DNA of 64,000 nt from Kingdonia uniflora. Taxonomy: Eukaryota; Streptophyta; Magnoliopsida; Ranunculales; Circaeasteraceae. The number at the start of each line of letters is the position of its first letter. Within the stretch, counting starts at the first letter, position 1. The notes below the pieces were generated by a model, which saw only the letters and a list, made by a program, of their open reading frames with translations, was not told the origin of the DNA and did no database searches. Both the position numbers and the translations under genes were made by a program. Below, piece by piece: positions 1-9,560 of the stretch. The stretch covers positions 496,001-560,000 of the forward strand of contig JACGCM010001664.1 in the NCBI GenBank assembly GCA_014058105.1. Direction: 5' to 3'.

Positions 1-41
1 TCCCACATCGAGTAGAAGATGTATTTCGCACAAGGATATAA
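1..41 (+). promoter_or_regulatory. snRNA-type USE plus TATA box (Pol III-like spacing)
   Basis: The first ten bases, TCCCACATCG, match the plant snRNA upstream sequence element (RTCCCACATCG); its first base lies outside the window. A TATAA follows at 37-41, leaving 26 bp between the two. In plants a gap near 25 bp is typical of Pol III genes (U6, U3, 7SL) and a gap near 34 bp of Pol II snRNAs. No recognisable snRNA follows; the downstream 140 bp (GC-rich, containing GGGCTCGGGCCC) look like a dispersed repeat, so this may be a repeat that carries an snRNA-type promoter. Confidence 0.45.
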
Positions 42-602
42 GAAGATACATACTATTAAATTATACCGAGGCCGTTTAAGAATAAAACCCCACACCTAGC
101 CCAACCCAACTAGGTGGTAAAGGTGGGAACAATATCGGTGCTATGGGGGCTCGGGCCCTAACACAACCTTTCAAAGGATTATTGATCACGAAACACCAGC
201 AACCTTTTCCAACACCCCACCAACCTCGATGCCCAGGATTTTTAAAACATTACAGCAACGATTAAGGATTCTAATTAGTTAGCTAGTTCTTTAGGTTGAA
301 TACAGAGGACAGAACTACCTGGTGCTAGCTTGATGTAGATCTAAGTTTTATTTAGGGTGTTGACACATTCAGCGAAACATATCACATTTCCAAGTTATTT
401 ATATACGCTCAAAAGTACATTGCTATTATACATGTTCCACAAGAATATTCAAAGAATTTTTACTTTAATCAATTATCTTGAGAGCGGTTCATTTCTTGTC
501 AAAGTATGGAGGCTTTATCATAGTACAATTCTTATAAGGAGGTTTTTTTTTCTTACCGTACATTATAAATTACATTTGTTTGTTTCAAGTCTCCTAACCT
601 TA
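42..602. other. Gene-free stretch
   Basis: Nothing beyond the possible transcribed part of the USE-bearing repeat (to about 180) is recognisable. The rest is AT-rich spacer. A 102-residue open frame at 357-665 has no domain character and is low-complexity at its end. Confidence 0.5.
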
Positions 603-1030
603 GGCCATGTTTTTTTTTTTTTTTGGAAGTGTGAAGTGGTAGGCAATGAACTACGTATGAAGTAAACTGCTTATGAAGAGAACTACGTATGAAATATGTC
701 AAAAATGTGGTGCGTTTGGCAGACTAAGCCAACTTCCTACTTTAAATGTACTTCACACCTTCCTATCGTGTTTTGCAGACCAACTTCTCACAAACCAAAA
801 TTAGAAACAAACCATTAAAAATACCATGACCAGTCGATAAACGACTATATTCAATCAAAAACACAATTTGTACACCTGTACCATAGATAATTCACATTAG
901 CAACTATAATAAATCATAATTACAACTACAAATCAAAATAACACAATAGAGGATAACGTAAGCAGATGGTTCAATTCAAAACGAATCTCATTCAACATCC
1001 AAAAGATGATACCAACACCCAAAATAGAGT

Positions 1031-1103
1031 ACCAACATGGAAAATACCAAAACAAGGTACCAATATGCAAAACACCAAAATAGAATACCAACATGCAAAA
1101 CAC
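1031..1103 (+). repeat. 28-bp tandem repeat, about 2.6 copies
   Basis: Units start at 1031, 1059 and 1087, each opening with ACCAAYATG and followed by an A-rich stretch. The array lies just past the 3' end of the Myb/SANT-like ORF, inside the element. Confidence 0.7.
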
Positions 1104-1108
1104 ATTGG

Positions 1109-1558
1109 TCAAACCTCACCGACTAAATGTTCAGCAACCTCATTCCCCATAATATCATATAGCTTCTGATACAAAGGGAATGATTTCTCCTTGTATGCTT
1201 GGAGTCTTTTTGTAGACTGAATCAGCTGCAGTGAATCCCAAACCTCATTAGTAGCAATGATTGTACAACCAATTGGGTCTCACCCAAATCCATTCATCAC
1301 CCTCAAAGTCTTGATATCAGCCAACCTTGCCCTCAATGTCTTTAACCGACTTCTGATGTTTTGGGTTGTAATCTCCAAGCCAAAATGATCTAGCATAGCA
1401 TTCTTCACCGCAGTGTATGCAAATGCTCTCCACCCCATCTCAGGCTTTTTCCCAACCAAAAATTGTTCCTGCAACACATCAATACATACCCTATCCATTT
1501 TGGTGTTCCAATTCACTTGTCGAGTTATTGGTTGATCAATTATTGTCAGTACTTGCAA
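1109..1558 (-). pseudogene. Myb/SANT-like domain protein (Harbinger accessory ORF), one nonsense codon
   Basis: Reading leftwards from 1558, the frame gives a trihelix-like Myb/SANT domain: W-N-T-K-M-D, then F-L-V-G-K-K, a tryptophan before a helix (GWRAFAYTAV), the I-R-S-R-L-K-T-L recognition-helix pattern, and a G-F-G ending. The family normally has W-D after GFG; here the tryptophan position is TGA (1280-1282). The same frame then continues with typical family sequence (NEVWDSL, AYKEKSFPLYQKLYDIMG) to a stop at 1109. Proteins of this kind assist PIF/Harbinger transposases in DNA binding and nuclear import, or occur as domesticated L10-interacting-type genes. This copy is probably inactive unless the stop is read through. 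The start at 1558 may not be the true N terminus, since exons could lie upstream. Confidence 0.65.
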
Positions 1559-2169
1559 CTATTGAACACTATATTAATAACAAACAACCCACAAATCCAC
1601 AATAACATAGAAACCCACCATAATTCCACATTAACACAATTACATACCCACATTCAACAAATCCTAACCCCACAAAATATAGCAATTTAACTATGAAAAA
1701 AAATCAATACTAGAACTTCAATCTAAAATCACAATGGAGAGAGAGAGAGTGTTGTTACCTTAAAGGGAGAGAAAGAGCCTTTGTCGAGTATCGTTGGTGA
1801 AAGAGAGAGAGAGACGGTTGCAGCGAGAGTAGGTGCTGCTGCTGTGAGTGGCGATGAGTGGCAAAGTTTGGGAGTTGTCGGGGGTGATGAGGAGTTGTGG
1901 GTAAGGACAGCGAAACGGGGAAGCTCGGAAGGAGCTCAATTTGGCAAGGGATGAGAGACAGTTGAGAGAAGAGAGGAGAGGAGAGAGTCGGTTGTTTTGG
2001 GGTTTTTTTTTTTATAAATTTAAAAAAGCCAAATGATATGTTGTAATTGCGAAATAAGCCAAACCAAATGTCAAAAGAGAGCGGGTACGACAACAGTGTG
2101 TGAACAACAAAAGTCAAACTTGGGAAGCTCATTTCATACCAAAACAAGGAATTTCACTTCGGGGGAGTT

Positions 2170-2205
2170 AAAAGTGTGAAGATTGACTCTAAACTTCACA
2201 CTTTT
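2170..2205. repeat. 12-bp perfect hairpin
   Basis: AAAAGTGTGAAG is followed after a 12-nt loop by its exact reverse complement. It lies within the right subterminal part of the PIF/Harbinger-like element and could be a small nested inverted repeat or a subterminal transposase-binding feature. Confidence 0.7.
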
Positions 2206-2327
2206 GACACCTTTTTGAAAACCTCACTAATTCTTCTAACAGATTGATGGCAGCTAAACACACCAAAACTGGGAAATTCACTTCTTTTCTCACCACTTCA
2301 TAGGTTGACCAAAAAACAAACATGGCG

Positions 2328-3580
2328 TCATTTACAAACTTAGTATCTTTTCAAATTTACAATATAAACCAAGATAAACGTTTGTGATTCATTTAGAGCA
2401 TCTTTATCATAAAATTTCGAGAATTTATGCCCACCCACGATGACAAAGACAAGTTGGTCTTTCTACATTCAAAAGTCTTTAGGATAATAAACGAGGATTT
2501 GTCATAAGAGTAATTTCTGAAAGCAAAGATGACGCAATTGGGGATTGCGATTTAGCTGTATTTTCCTTGAAGGAGAATATATAGTTTACACATTACGCCA
2601 TTTAGCAATCCACAACTCCGGAAAAATATTAACCTCTGCTTTGTAAAAAACTCTGGAAAAATATAAACGTCAAAGGGAGTTCAAAATTTCTATATTAACC
2701 TCGTCGGGGTCTTGATAATTTGTTCATACATCTCATGACTGGACGGACTATACTATGTCATGATTTTCAAAGACCAACTGAATGTCAAACTATTAAATCT
2801 AGAGATAATTGTAGTACTCATTCAAAATTCTGAACCAAAAAAGAGAGTAGAAAGCTGGATCCTAATCTGATAACTTTATGCCTGGTCTTGACTACAATGA
2901 GCAGTGTTGAATTACGATTTTTGGGAGCTGCAGAAAGGTACACATTCATCGGAGTGTTTGTAGAAGACATTATCTGCTTCTGATTCCATCCTAGGCTGGA
3001 AATATGGCATGTAGCACACAGATTACATTGGAAAATATTTCGGGAGATATGAAGAGGAATGATCATTTTATTAGGAGTCAGCATTGTGTTTTAATACAGC
3101 TATAGATAGCCTATCATGAATTGGGAACTAGTTTTGATCTTGAATTCAGAATACGTCATGATAAATCAGGACATACCATAAATCTGAAGCATGGTTAAGT
3201 TTAAGGGCAGAATGGGCGCAAAAACTAGACGCCATATCGTTTTAGAGCCTTGCTTAAAGTTGGCATCACATTATATGCTTGATAGGATCTTTAAGTTCAA
3301 TAATGGAACCAACCTGGAACAGTAAAACTTGAGTTAACTCAAAAGTTCCATAGAACAAGCGTGATTACAGTAGTAGTAATAATAGGAAGCATAAGAAAAC
3401 TCAAAACAAAACCCAGCTAATTAGAATGAGTTTTAGTTAACTTACACTCTATCATAGCATTTTAAAAGGGGGAAAGACTGTAGTGTCTCTAATCTTTGGA
3501 AAGAAATATCCTTAGAAGTCAGAATACAGCCCCCAATGCTAAGCAAATGATATTTATTATGTGGGGTAGTTTGTGCCCTT
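2328..3580. other. Gene-free stretch
   Basis: No credible coding frame, RNA gene or terminal repeat was found. Its right part may be the degraded 3' end of the minus-strand LINE that follows. Confidence 0.4.
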
Positions 3581-3589
3581 TTAGAAAAA

Positions 3590-5510
3590 CAGCGATGATA
3601 TTTCAAGGAACACAATAATCTTGGAAGTTGAAGCGCAGGCGACCAAATAGCAATTGCCGCAAAGTGATCGTCTGCCTGCCGTATCCAGTATTTGGCAAAA
3701 CCTTATGGCTTTTAACTTTAGAGCCTGAAATATGGGAAATAGAAGGAAGGTTGAGAAGGATGTCATTTATAGTGTGTTCCAGATGACGAGGCACACTCCA
3801 CTTCCCTCTTCAAAAATATTGCTCACTTGCTCTCCATGTAGAGAAAGGGGTCATAACAATGCCATGGGTCCCTCTAGATGACTGTATCTTGCCCATCCCC
3901 AATTAGGTGCAAAGTAAGCTTCTTTGCATGCTCTCCAGAATTCATAATCTTCCTCGGAGAGTAAGAACACTTTTGCAGAATGTTGGAAAACAAAAAAATC
4001 ACTCTTTTCAGGATATTTGCATGAGCCCAGCTGACCCAGAGACTGTTTTCTTTAGATGTCAACCTAAAAGTATGCCTCATAATAGAGGCTTGATTCCAGA
4101 TACAAAGATTTCTCAACCCTAATCCCCCTCTCTCCTTAGTATAACAAAATTGGCTCCACACATTCCTTTTCATTTCATTCCCATGCCACATGTACTTGAA
4201 GCATATGTTTTCAATATTCTTCATCACTTTCATTAGAATCATAAGCACACTAAATTTAATGAGCACAAGTCTTCAAATAAAAAGAGCGTTCTACTCTGCC
4301 AAGCACTGATCCTTCCCGCAGTTCTTTCAACAATAGGCTGACAATCACAAGATTTGGGAGTGGCAAAGATAAGTGGTACAGCAAGGTACCTCAAGGGGAG
4401 CTGATCTTTCTAAAAGGAATGGTTGGCCCAATAATGATCTTATTACCTTGTTCAACTCCAGCATAATAGATTGCAGATTTATCATTACTTCAAACCCAGT
4501 CATTATCATTGAAAGTATTCAGGCTCTCCCTAATAGAATAGGCAGATATAGCATTAGCTTTGAAGAACACTAGTAAGTCATCTGCAAAAGAAAGATGGGT
4601 TAGCAATTTTGCAATTGTGATGCAGGCTGTTGGGTATGAACTCGAATTGAAGAGATTGTCGAAGTTGGGAAATTGTCGAAGTCGTTCGAACGAGATGCTA
4701 TGTTTCTAGGGTTGGAGACCAACTATCGCAAAGTCGTTCGAACGTGCTTGGAGTTGTTCGAACGAGCTTCGCGTAGGTTTACCTTAGATGTTAGAGTTTT
4801 GTCTCAAGATCCGTACTACTTATATTTTTGGTCCTCTACTATATAAAGAGGGCTTAGGTTATTTTGTTAATCTATCTTTTGGTAAGTTTAACCTTAGAGA
4901 GGGGGTAAATTCTTTGTGTTCTTTATTGTCTTTGTTTGATTTACTTCTTGTGTTGGCGATTTCCGCGTTTCGTTTTTCGCAGGGAAGAGAGAGTAGCTAC
5001 CTCAATTCTCAACAGGGCTAAGGTTCCTTCTATAGCTTTCATTTCAAGTATATGGCCAAGATTCTCCGTAGTGAGAACAAACAAGTAAAGTGCCATAGGG
5101 TCACCGTGTCTGAGACTGTTCTCATTCAAAGGAGCCTAAAAAGATCCATTAAGTTGAACATAATAGATAGGAGTTGACATACACTCATATAGCCAATGAG
5201 TAAACTTGGGAGAAAAATTGAGACACTGAGTAGCAACAACTGCATCACACTCGGGCAGATCATATGCCTTCCTTAGGTCAATCTTAGCTGTACAATCCTC
5301 TTCACTAGAGTTCTTGTAGTAACCTTTTGACAGCTCCTGACTAATCAAAAGGTTATCTAAGATCTGTCTTCCTTCAACAAAAGCAGTTTGATTGAGTAAC
5401 AAAATGATTTAGACTTTCTTCAATCGGACTGTTAGAATCTTAGAATACACCTGGTAGATAACATTACAACACGAAATGGGTCTATAATCACTGATTGTTA
5501 ACTTGGAACC
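3590..5510 (-). pseudogene. LINE (L1-type) reverse transcriptase, degenerate
   Basis: Read on the minus strand, reverse-transcriptase blocks appear in order. YRPISCCNV lies near 5.5 kb. Then come NQTAFVEGRQILDNLL and KIDLRKAYD, followed by LRHGDPMALYLFVL near 5.1 kb. After an inserted LTR come HLSFADDLLVF (the catalytic F-A-D-D), then the post-RT W-Q-S-R thumb region, GGLGLRNL, and GDGQDT with DPW near 3.87 kb. Stops occur at 5136, 3874 and elsewhere. The element is non-LTR and would have copied itself by target-primed reverse transcription; it is now inactive. The endonuclease ORF and poly(A) end were not identified. Confidence 0.8.
4628..5014 (+). mobile_element. Solo LTR inserted in the LINE
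   Basis: This 387-bp block starts TGTTGGG and ends TCTCAACA. It has an internal TATA box (CTATATAAAGAGGG, near 4840) and the purine- then T-rich layout of a Copia-like LTR. It splits the LINE reverse-transcriptase frame exactly between the GDP...LFVL block and the FADD block, which is strong evidence for insertion. The target duplication is imperfect: the flanks share only GGCT-like bases, depending on where the end is set. No internal coding region is present, so it is a solo LTR left by LTR-LTR recombination. Confidence 0.65.
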
Positions 5511-6095
5511 CTGACTTCTTCATTCACTTGAAATCCAGGACATATAGAACTTTCTATGACAACTGATTTTTTATGATGACAACTTTGAAGAGCAAAACAC
5601 TTTTAACAGAAAATCTACCATACATACATTTGCATACGATCCCCTTGAGCATATAATTTTTATTGGATAGATGAAAAGTTCCAGATGACATAGGTGAATG
5701 CAACCCAAAGCTACCCAAAAGTCGAAAAAAGGAAAAACAGCATATCAAAGAAGAAAAACAAGACGTACACCGAAAAACTACATAGGCGAAATACGTAAGA
5801 TACATCGAAAAATTTTCACCCATCTGAAAAGGAAGTCTACCATAGAAGTGCCTGTTAACTCCATGGATCAATAAAACTAGTAATATAAAAGTCAATTATG
5901 ACAAAACCGGTCTGCATGTGTTCGATGTCATGGATACAACTAGTAATGTAGGACACATTATTTATAGCACTTTCTCGAACCAAAATATTTGCTATACAGT
6001 GGATTTACCTCATTGGATACGGTTTTCATTTCACAGTAGAATACTTTATTATCAATTTTTATAAGCTTAGTTACAACCGTTACAATTGACCATTT
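5511..6095. other. Gene-free stretch
   Basis: Spacer between the LINE remnant and the chromovirus. A 113-residue minus-strand frame (5554-5895) has no recognisable domain and is not called. The last bases, ATTT at 6092-6095, are one copy of the chromovirus target duplication. Confidence 0.5.
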
Positions 6096-6512
6096 TGTGA
6101 CGCCCAGACTTTGTATATAGGTTCCTTAGGTTGTAAAAGAGCATTGTACAAATTTTCATTTATTTTTGTAAAGGTTAGCTTAGGAAAATGGGGGAGTACG
6201 CTTCGTCTCCACTTTTGATGTTTCTTTTTAGAACTTAGCTGTTTTCCATTTTCATATATATGTAGAGGACTAGTCTTCTACACCCAAGAAGGAATTTAAG
6301 CTTGTAATAGTGCTTTGTAATAGTTGTTGATATTTGAATGAAATGATGCCTTCAAAGACCCTTTGTTCAGTGCTTGTGATGCGTTGAGATTATGCGATGC
6401 GTTGAGATTATGTGATGCTAAATAATTGATAAAGAAGAGTAATTAGGCTTACTTGGGACAGGTGTCTCGAGTGCCGCACGTGCCAAGCTTGATTTTAAGT
6501 TGGTCCGTGTCA
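6096..6512 (+). repeat. 5' LTR of chromovirus
   Basis: Runs from TGTGACGCCC to CCGTGTCA. It contains the likely promoter (TTTGTATATAGG at its start and CATATATATG mid-way) and a short internal direct repeat of ATGCGTTGAGATT. It differs from the 3' LTR by four substitutions and no indels. Confidence 0.95.
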
Positions 6513-6514
6513 GT

Positions 6515-6526
6515 TGGTATCAGAGC
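6515..6526 (+). other. Primer-binding site (initiator tRNA-Met)
   Basis: TGGTATCAGAGC, two bases after the 5' LTR, is the standard plant PBS complementary to the 3' end of initiator methionine tRNA. Confidence 0.95.
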
Positions 6527-6553
6527 GATCTAGTTGAAAGCGATCTAGTTGCG

Positions 6554-8907
6554 ATGGCGGAGGGTCCGAATGCTACTGACCCCGCCCAGGTCCTTGCCCA
6601 GCAGGTGGGAGGACCATCCGTTAATCCCCGGCCCTTGAATACCCGAACGCGGTTGGACCAGTTAGAGGATAAGATGCTAGCTCTAAGTGGGATTATAGAT
6701 CAAGTGACGACTCTGGAGGAACGATTGGACGGTTTCTCAGACGATCAGGCCCATGTGGGCGAACGTCTTGTTACGTTGGAGGGAGTGGTTGAAGGGAATA
6801 TGGCTACTCTTCTGGATCAGGTGGCTGAACTTTCCTCGAAAGTAAATCTCCTAGTAAAGGTTGTTGGAAATGGAGATCCAGCACCTTCGGGCGGCGGTAT
6901 AGACCGGCCCAGGATCAAGGTCCCCGAGCCCAAGGCGTATGAGGGAGCGAGGGACGCCAAGGAGGTAGAGAACTTCTTTTTTGATATGGAGGCGTACTTC
7001 AATGTGGTTAGGCCTGATAGCGAAGGTTCAAAGGTGTCGATGGCAACCATGTACCTCGCCGGTGATGCTAAACTATGGTGGCGCACCAAATATGCTGAGA
7101 TCCAGAGCGGTCACTGTACTATTGGAACGTGGGATGACTTGAAGAGAGAGCTGAAGAATCAGTTCTTACCCGAGAATGTTGAGTTCATTGCTCGGAGGAG
7201 TTTGAGGCAACTGAAGCAGACAGGCAATATCAGGGAGTATGTGAAGCGGTTCTCAGCCTTGATGTTAGATATCCGCGACATGTCTGAAAATGATAAGTTG
7301 TTTTGTTTCTTAGAAGGTCTGAAGCCATGGATCCAAAATGAATTACAGAGGCAACGGGTTCAAGATTTGACTTCCGCAATGGCCTCCGCTGAGCGTATCA
7401 ACGACTACACCCCCATGTTGGGTGAGCGTCGACCGGCTCCGTCTCAGTCAAGTTCCCAGTCGCAACAAAGAGCGGGATCCTCCAATAATTACAATAAGGG
7501 AAAGAATGGAGGGTACCAAGCTAGAAGTGGGGGAGACCAAGGTCATGGCCAGAACAGAAGTGGGGGAGCAAGTGCAGGTGGTACCTCGAGTTCCAATTCT
7601 GGGAGGGAGTACCACAGGCCGCGTAACAATGGCGGCGCTTCCTCATCGTCCAGGTTTCAAGGACGTCCCGGGAACTTGAAGTGTTTTCTTTGTGGAGGGA
7701 ATCACAAAGCCTATCAGTGTCCTCAGAAGATGGCCCTGAATGCGCTAATGGCATCGCACGGGGGCCAAGCCGATGACACCACTCAGGGAAATGATGGTGA
7801 TGAAACTCATATGGGTTCTCTTTACTTGCTCAATGCCGTGACCACTCAGTTGCCAGAGGTTAAGCCGAAGAAGGGACTCATGTATGTGGACCTTAGTATT
7901 AATGGGCAGAGTACTTTGGCGATGGTTGATACCGGTGCTACCCACAGCTTTATTGCCATTCAGGAGGCGAATCGTCTGGGACTGTGTTTGGTGAAAGATT
8001 CTAGCCGGATGAAGGCTGTAAACTCTGCCGCAATGCCGATACATGGTGTTGCCAAGTTGGTTCCAGTTAAGATGGGACAGTGGAGTGGAAAGGTTAACCT
8101 TCTCGCTGTGACGTTGGATGATTTTAAGATTATATTGGGAATGGACTTTCTCCGTTACCACAAGGCAGTGCCGATGCCGTTCGTTAACTCCTTAGGGATT
8201 TTTGGTGACAATCCCTCAATCATTCAGATGTCCACGCAGAAAGATGAGGGCAGACTATTATCAGCGCTTCAGTTGGAGAAGGGACTGAGGCGAGGGGAGC
8301 TGACTTACCTTGCAACCTTAAGGTTAAAGCCAGATGATCAGGATCATGATGCCTTGCCGGCGGAAGTCTCCCGGGTACTTACAGAATTCAAGGATGTGAT
8401 GCCGAAAGAATTACCAAAGGTGTTACCTCCACGAAGGCCTATCGATCATCAGATTGAGTTAGTCCCTGGAACCAAGCCTCCTGCGAAAGGGCCATATAGA
8501 ATGAGTCCGCCTGAACTAGCAGAGCTACGGAGACAGCTTGATGGACTATTGGAATCGGGCTTTATTCGCCCCTCAAAGGCGCCATACGGTGCCCCGGTCT
8601 TATTTCAGAAGAAACAAGATGGAAGCTTGCGATTGTGTGTCGACTATCGAGCCCTGAACAAGGTAACGGTGAAGAACAAGTATCCCATACCGCTCATTGC
8701 CGACTTATTTGACCAGCTTACGTCTGCGAAGTACTTCTCTAAACTTGATTTGAGATCGGGTTACTATCAGGTCAGGATCGTTGCCGGAGATGAACCAAAG
8801 ACGACTTGTTCCACTCGGTATGGGGCATATGAATTTCTTGTCATGCCATTCGGCCTGACCAATGCTCCTGCAACTTTCTGTACTCTTATGAATGAGCTCT
8901 TCCGAAA
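6554..8907 (+). CDS. Chromovirus gag, protease and N-terminal reverse transcriptase
   Basis: The start at 6554 (MAEGPNATD) is chosen because it follows the PBS; an in-frame ATG at 6500 lies inside the LTR. Gag shows a coiled-coil-like N terminus, the retrotransposon capsid core (about residues 120-300), a Ser/Gly-rich linker and a CX2CX3HX4C zinc knuckle (C377 onwards). The aspartic protease has V-D-T-G-A around residue 459. The RT fingers and palm start follow, with [21 protein letters not shown] and PFGLTNAP. The frame is open until an A run at 8905-8907, where the RT reading shifts by one base. The first 780 or so codons look under selection and recently active. Confidence 0.9.
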
Positions 8908-9560
8908 TATATCGACAAGTTTGTGGTGGTGTACCTGGATGATATTGTCATATACAGCCGCACTATGGAAGAGCACCTTGAACATCTTCGCCTTGTATTC
9001 CAAGTCTTGCGACTGAACCAGTTATATGTCAAGTTGGAGAAATGCTCGTTCGCGCAGGAACAAGTTATGTTTCTTGGACATGTCATTGGCGGAGGACAGA
9101 TCCGGATGGATATGGAAAAGGTCCGCGCTATTGAGGAGTGGAGAGCTCCTACGGAGGTTACAGAAGTGCGTTCCTTTCTTGGCCTTGTGAACTACTACCG
9201 CAAGTTCGTTGAAGGGTATTCGAAACGCGCGGCCCCCTTACGGATCTTCTCAAGAAAGACTTCTCTTGGTCTTGGTCCGAGAAGTGTCAAGCAGCATTTG
9301 ACGATCTGAAGCATGCGGTGATTAGCAATCCGGTCTTAGCCTTGCCAGATATTACCAAGCCGTTTGAGGTACATACTGATGCGTCTGATTTTGCTATCGG
9401 TGGAGTATTGTTACAAGAGGGACATCCCGTGGCATACGAAAGCAGGAAGCTGAACGATACCGAGAGGAGGTATTCATCCCAGCAGAAGGAACTCCTTGCT
9501 ATTGTGCATTGCCTACGAGTATGGCGACACTATTTGTTGGGAATGAAGGTTTTGGTGAAA
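8908..9560 (+). pseudogene. Chromovirus RT catalytic core and RNase H, frame broken three times
   Basis: The RT continues in a second frame with the catalytic Y-L-D-D-I-V-I-Y-S box, then FLGHVI and RSFLGLVNYYRKF. A second break falls at a five-C run (9233-9237). RNase H follows in a third frame (EVHTDASDFAIGGVL, YSSQQKELLAIVHCLRVWRHYL). A third break falls at an AAA run (9558-9560), after which the integrase frame resumes. All three breaks look like loss of one base from a homopolymer. The protein motifs themselves are undamaged, so the breaks are either very recent or errors in the sequence. Confidence 0.85.

Larger units (their letters stand above)
603..2327 (-). mobile_element. PIF/Harbinger-like non-autonomous element
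   Basis: The two ends form an imperfect inverted repeat. The left end GGCCATGTTT with its T-run and a downstream TGAAGTGGT block matches the reverse complement of the right end (CGCCATGTTTG, then TGAAGTGGT). Between them lies a Myb/SANT-like ORF of the kind carried as the accessory protein of PIF/Harbinger elements; no transposase is present. The flanking trinucleotides are TTA on the left and TCA on the right, so a 3-bp TWA target duplication is not confirmed. The family is inferred from the ORF type and the ends. Confidence 0.45.

Noticed and set aside
357..665. 102-residue plus-strand open frame
   Set aside because: Runs into a T-run translated as phenylalanines and straddles the left end of the PIF/Harbinger-like element; no family character.
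1755..2147. 130-residue minus-strand open frame, Ser/Leu/Pro-rich
   Set aside because: Low-complexity translation of a GA/CT-rich stretch in the leader of the PIF/Harbinger-like element; no domain.
4650..4770. ATTGTCGAAGT motifs resembling the arm of the 15-20 kb palindrome
   Set aside because: Not palindromic and part of an LTR with its own repeated GTCGTTCGAACG motif; similarity is limited to nine bases.
5554..5895. 113-residue minus-strand open frame with hydrophobic stretches
   Set aside because: No conserved motif, no upstream promoter or partner; composition typical of AT-rich spacer.
7521..8161. Minus-strand frames opposite the chromovirus gag and protease
   Set aside because: Shadows of a strongly coding plus-strand frame.
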